Notes under the pieces: generated by a model
Databases searched by the model: none
What the model was told of the DNA's origin: nothing
The model's input: the letters and a program-made list of their open reading frames with translations, nothing else
Shown here: positions 58,986-64,000 of the stretch, piece by piece
Numbering within the stretch: the first letter of the stretch is position 1
Layout of the letters: the number at the start of each line of letters is the position of its first letter
Translations under genes and position numbers: made by a program
Assembly (NCBI RefSeq): GCF_032854445.1
Contig: NC_088306.1
Span: forward strand, 26,509,764-26,573,763
From: Liolophura sinensis
Lineage: Eukaryota > Mollusca > Polyplacophora > Chitonida > Chitonidae
Direction of reading: 5' to 3'
Length of the DNA stretch: 64,000 nt

Positions 58986-59586
58986 TCGGGTGGGCATAAA
59001 AAATGCGCCGTACTTTGACACTCAATATCTCCGAAACCCTCTTGCGTCAGCTTCTAAAAATTTACACACTCAAAAGCCATTATGTCCTAAGTATACACAC
59101 CAACTTTCAATTTATCCTTTAAGATTTCTGTTCATGGGACTAAAATCAAAATAGGGTCAAAAACGCATGTTCCGGACATTTCAGAATGATGTTCTACCTT
59201 GTTTTAGTTGAAAAGGTGATCAATTCCTTGTCCGCCGCAGAGAAAACCATCTTGATTCAGCAAAACGTGTGCCTATCTGGCAGAAGGGTTTCTCTGACAC
59301 TAGAGCCAGACAACTTTTCCAGACGACACTTGATTGACGCGTGTCACACAGGTGCAGCGCGCGCTCTACTCATGACTCCTGACAGGTGATGCAATGAAGG
59401 TCACCGGAACGTGCGTTTTTGAGGCTGTGTTTTCATTTTAACCCTGTGTACAGACTACTTAAGCTATGACCTTGGAAACTGGTCAGTATATTAACAAAAT
59501 CATGCCATTTGAATGTCTAAAGTTTGAACAAAAGATAATGGAGCAATGCAGTATCAAAGTACGGCCCAATTTTCATGCCCACCCGA
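58986..59586. mobile_element. 601-bp TIR element flanked by TA
   Basis: The left end TCGGGTGGGCAT and right end ATGCCCACCCGA are exact inverted copies. The inverted similarity extends about 47 nt (including GCCGTACTTTGA). TA stands on both sides (58984-58985, 59587-59588), as expected for Tc1/mariner-type insertion. No transposase frame is recognisable, so it is probably non-autonomous. Confidence 0.82.
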
Positions 59587-59588
59587 TA

Positions 59589-62329
59589 CAATGCATCTAG
59601 TGCTAAGACCACCACAGCGTCTTGAAAGTATTGTGAATGGGCGATCACTGCACCTGGTTAAGTACGTACATTTCAGTTTGCTCGACACATGGTGCGCAAT
59701 CACCCCACTCGAGTGTCCCATCTGTTTTCCTTGGGCTCAAGTCAGTTTTGACAGCGGGCGAGGACAGAGTGCATGTAGCTGACAGGAAATGTTAGGAGAC
59801 TATAAAAGTTTAGATCTAAATGTTTAGAAGGAATAAGCGGTGTGGTGTGTTGTTTTCTTAAAAAAAGATCCCCAGTCCAAAGCCATGGCATACTGGTTTC
59901 GCAGTTAGTTTCTGCTCGGCATCCTAAAGCCCTTCTCTTCCTTACGGGTATATAAGGTCTAGGCCTGAAGAGAAACTGGAAACCTCATTATTTCTTGTAT
60001 CGGTTGAATATGGACTAATAAGAGCTACATTTTTAGGGCTACATTTTTCTTGTCGTGACTCAGTGTACAGGTGTGGATAGAAATTGTTGGTAAATTTCAC
60101 CATGGCTTTGGACTTTTACTGTTGATAATACGGGGGTATGGGGGAATGCCGTAGGGATTGTTGAGAATTACCCAAGACACAGTGCGAACAGGCCTGCCTT
60201 TAAGTGCAAGCATTGAAAATCGTCCGTTGATTATATGTAGAGTATAGGAAGAGTTGTTCATTTTCGGTTTGACTGACAGGCGACCAACCTCTGTGGCAAG
60301 TTACATGCAGCACATAAAGCCTATGTTAAATAAATAGCTTGCATGTTTATTTCTGAAGTAGGAAGGTGCCATTTAAACATTTCTAGCGAGAAAACTATTG
60401 GTCGTAGCTCAAATCCATTGACACGTTCAAGAAACTACATGTCTTGGGCTATAATTTGGTGCAAGTTTCATATTTCTAGCTACCACAGTTCTCAAGTACC
60501 AGCCATTGAAATTACATAAATGAAAAAAAGTTGTTTGACCATATCTCAAAAAGTTACATAGATAGACAAAATCCGAAAGTAGATTAGGAATCAGCATTAC
60601 CAAATACACCAGAATACATGAAAACATTGTCAAATTTAGACACTTTTTATGGCGCCATAATGACGGTTTGACTAGCTTCCAAAACTTTCGATGAATGTCC
60701 ACGATTTTTTCAAACTTGCCCTAAGTGGGATCACTCTACACAAAAGCCAAAAGAATACGTTCGTTGGTTCTTGAGAAGACGATTGTTAAATGTTTTGATC
60801 AAGATCCAAGATGGCTGCCAAGTTAACCAAAAGCAGCCAAGATTTGCCGAAAACGGCAAGAAAACGGAAGAAAAATAATAAAAAATCTCGAACGATTTCA
60901 ACACGTGTCTCAGTACAGAGTGCTAAATATGACTTAATATCAATGCGTCTTTCGGACAAATGGGCCCTGACCTTTCTTCTTAAAGGTGGCTTGGAATGCT
61001 TTCCAATGTAACCAAAAATGCTAAGTCTTGTCCTGTAATTGTATAATATTTTGGAATTTTTTGTTTTTTAATTCATTATATTATTATTAACATAGATCTT
61101 TATAACTATGTCATAGTCCAATGTATAAGCTGTATGGAAAATATACATCGGTTATCTCTCTTTGTTTGACATTGTCGTGGCATCAGAAATGTTGTACTTC
61201 GTACGAAGTTGTTGGCGCTTAGATAAATGACCCAGGCGTTCATGACAATTTCTAAATCCAAAAGAAAAAGCCATGACTTTTTGAGCAAATAATAGACTGT
61301 GTATATTTGTGCGGTTTATCTCTGGCCAAATGTAAGTTATAAATTGCATACACTTATACAAAATAACACAAAAATGTAACACAAGAGTCATTGCGTATTT
61401 ACTAAAATTATTATAAAGTATATAAACCCGCGGATAACCTTGGGTTTCCCTCGGGCTCTGCCCGGTTTCCTCCCACCGCAATGATGTCCACACTCGTATA
61501 AGTGAAATAATGAACTCAGTGAGACAAAATCTAACAATAGAAGTTAAGGCATTTCAAGGCACAGATTTTGTTTTTTGTTATTTTACTTTTTTGATGGTTT
61601 CGTTCTTTTAATGTTCGCCACCAATATTTGTAGTAATACTACCCTATAACAGTCATATAGAGCAGTACATTTTTCAAACGAAAGTCCATTGTTTTGTGAC
61701 GTGCGTTGAACCTCTATCGACAAACCAAGCCAAGACAAAGATTGCACAGACAGCCGTTCTTAGGTATCGTGTTCTAACGCGAGATCAAAGAATACTACAT
61801 GATTCCAGACCAGCACAAAGACCACGGATTATTGATACTAAGTTCCCGAACAGACCATATATAAAATAAAAGAATTGAGAATGTAACAAAAGTAGAGATA
61901 GTAAACAAAATACCTACCTAATCTTATTGTACAATAAACCACCTCGAATCAACATGTGCTACAAGACATGATTTTGTTGCGTATGTTTCATGGCTGATTG
62001 TCTTTTTATTTTGATGTTTTACGCCATCTTCAGGAATATTTCATATGTATGACGGCAGTCTGGCAAAAGATAGATCAAACCTTCAAGCACAGTGCTTATA
62101 GTCCCACACTGACAACAAATACTCCAATACTCTGTGATTACCCCGAAAAGAAGGGAATAAAAGTCGCGAGCCAAGAGAATCTAATCACGGGTTTTTGCGC
62201 ACGGCCCGTAAACTTGGATAGTACGCACGCGCACCATACATATACGAACTGAAGTTGTCATAAAAACTCATCACCTTAAGTGTTGCGGGCATAACGTCAG
62301 CTGCATTGGTCACGAGGCACAGGAAGGCA
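59589..62329. other. Intergenic, SINE relics only
   Basis: 61430-61510 is a SINE tail (CTCGGGCTCTGCCCGGTTTC) and 62010-62060 an inverted relic (TTTTACGCCATCTTCAGGAA). A 66-codon Lys/Arg-rich frame at 60811-61011 has no family I recognise and looks like chance. No other feature seen. Confidence 0.5.
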
Positions 62330-62451
62330 ATGGCAGGTAAGAAAAAACTGGATCTAATATTTATATGATAGATGTGTTTATGTCGTTATAGCATCCAACT
62401 TAACAGATAACCACAGCAATAATCCCGAAGCATCCACGCAGCCATCTAAAG
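62330..62451 (+). CDS. Possible first two exons of an unknown gene
   Basis: ATG GCA G at 62330-62336 ends at donor GTAAGA. TTAACAG then opens exon 62407-62451, which ends at donor GTTAGT. Joined, they read MADNHSNNPEASTQPSK in one frame, phase 1 at both junctions, giving a polar, acidic N-terminus. I found no further in-frame exon before 64000; the splice acceptors I tested run into stops. The protein family is unknown and this may be chance. Confidence 0.3.
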
Positions 62452-64000
62452 GTTAGTTGTTGTTAAATGATTAAGTGTAGATGAGAGTCAGATAAACTAT
62501 TTCTTCGGCCTCTAGAGACAATACTTGTTCACAGACAATTGCTTACAACACTAGGAGCGTCGAATGTTTAAACCTTTTATAACGGTGTACTATACTATAC
62601 TTCGCATACATCTGACTTCAGCCACGTGTATATAGGGTTAGAAAAGGCCGAGGTAGGACCCAGTAGACGTGATTTTCCACCGAATAAAAGTGAATAACTC
62701 ATTGTAGACAGTTATTTTTAGATGTGGCAAAGAGATCCTTATGTGTATTGCGACGTTCCATTTTTTATGCGACTAACCTCGCGCCTATACACATCTTGAT
62801 AAATATATGTTTATTTATTTATTTATCTGCCTTCTTAGTGTTTAACGCTTTGCTGAAGAAGCTCAGGGTTGTGGTAGGGAACCAAAAGTGAACCGCCCAC
62901 ATTTGTCAGGTTTCTCATTAACAAACGTGTTTATCTTAATCCACAGCTGAATAAAAATCTTCAGTTTTAAACATAAGATGTTGGCATGTAGCTCTGTACA
63001 TCATATACACCATGAATAAGCCTGTCTTGTATCTGGACGTACACTGGTATCTCACCATGTATATTTAGTGTTTATATACATGGAGATCTGGTGCTTTATC
63101 TGCACTTTTAATACGTTTGGACACATCCAAAATTGCACAATAAGAAATAAAAAACCAAATATTTAATGTATTATATATGCTTATACCAGTGTCTGCAAAT
63201 CCCTTATTCGCTAGCAAGCGAGTAGTTTAATATATAACTTATAGCGGAATTCTATTCCACAGCCATCATGTGGTAAACAGCTTTCACACCGCACAAACAA
63301 AAAAACAATGGTCCAAAATTTGGAAGCTATGAGGTATTTTGGTTTCAAGTAAAGTGAGTACACCAAGTGCGGGTTGACTTAAAATTCTCCTAAGGTTTGA
63401 CTTTTTCACAAAGCACGCAAGATGACATTGCACTTGGGGTGATCTTAACTAAACTTACACGAGGAATAGTACCACATGTGTGTTATCTGGTGTAGAAATT
63501 ATCAGGCATGTGGGAAACTATATATCAAGGTTTTCAGTGTAACATTTGCATGTGTGTAAAAACAGAGTTAGCTCACATGTGAAAGTTTTTAAATAGCTTT
63601 AAACCCTTGCATATACAGTTCTCCCCTTCCACAGCATATTTCGCCACGTCATAGCAAAAAGCCAATAGAGCTTAAAGAAAACAAACTGTACATTTAACTG
63701 TCGTCACAGTTTGGCTTTCTTCATAGTCTGATGTTGTAACAAACGGTTAGATACATATGTACCTTCCTGGATTATCTATTTGTTGTTAAGTGTCATACCT
63801 AAAAATCTAAAAAAAGAAAACGTCAGATAACAGCATTAATTTTACGGCTAGAGGAAGCTGTGTCACCCGGGATATACCACCGACATCTTCTACCAACATC
63901 ATAAGACTGTGGAAATACTACAAGTTCAATGCGCAGAGCCGAGTTTGAACCTGCACGAACCTAGAGTATAGAGAAAAGCTCTTTAATCAATCGCCAACAG
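62452..64000. other. Right end of window, nothing recognised
   Basis: AT-rich sequence. A weak inverted SINE-like relic may lie at 62800-62900 (TTTA repeats). No exon or structured repeat was supported. Confidence 0.45.

Noticed and set aside
60811-61011. Lys/Arg-rich 66-codon frame
   Set aside because: Low-complexity composition, no upstream exon logic and no family; probably chance.

Overview
The window looks like nuclear DNA of a lophotrochozoan animal, most likely a mollusc; this is inferred from gene structure and repeats, not from a species marker. It has small exons with GT-AG introns, many short interspersed repeats, long TA, CA and TATG microsatellites, and many copies of a tRNA-headed SINE ending in a (AAAT)n tail. 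I see no bacterial operons, rRNA or stand-alone tRNA genes.

Three spliced genes can be reconstructed. (1) About 0.9-6.8 kb, + strand: the last nine exons (333 codons) of an ALDH1/ALDH2-class aldehyde dehydrogenase; its 5' part lies left of the window. (2) About 10.6-23.5 kb, - strand: a 16-exon secreted astacin zinc metalloprotease (about 760 aa; here 'gene A') with propeptide, catalytic domain, a Cys-rich EGF-like segment and eight C-terminal ShKT domains. (3) About 33.9-55.0 kb, + strand: its 16-exon paralogue ('gene B', about 765 aa), matching gene A exon by exon. Genes A and B lie head to head, about 10.3 kb apart. A and the ALDH gene lie tail to tail.

The main finding is that A keeps the astacin zinc/catalytic motif HELGH, while B reads HMLGH. 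The catalytic glutamate is methionine, but all three zinc histidines, the Met-turn tyrosine and an open frame over 16 exons remain. The pair therefore looks like an active protease beside a probable pseudoprotease with the same eight-ShKT architecture.

The rest is repeats: a TIR-bearing MITE family with at least a dozen copies, seven of them at the ALDH locus; a 48-bp minisatellite (23 units) apparently grown from one MITE end; two unrelated 64-bp minisatellites and 50- and 35-bp arrays in the A-B intergenic region; a ~127-bp array in a gene B intron; a decayed Tc1-like transposon with ~190-bp inverted repeats in a gene B intron; a 601-bp TIR element at 59 kb; and SINE copies throughout. From 55 to 64 kb I see no convincing gene except a possible two-exon gene start at 62.33-62.45 kb.
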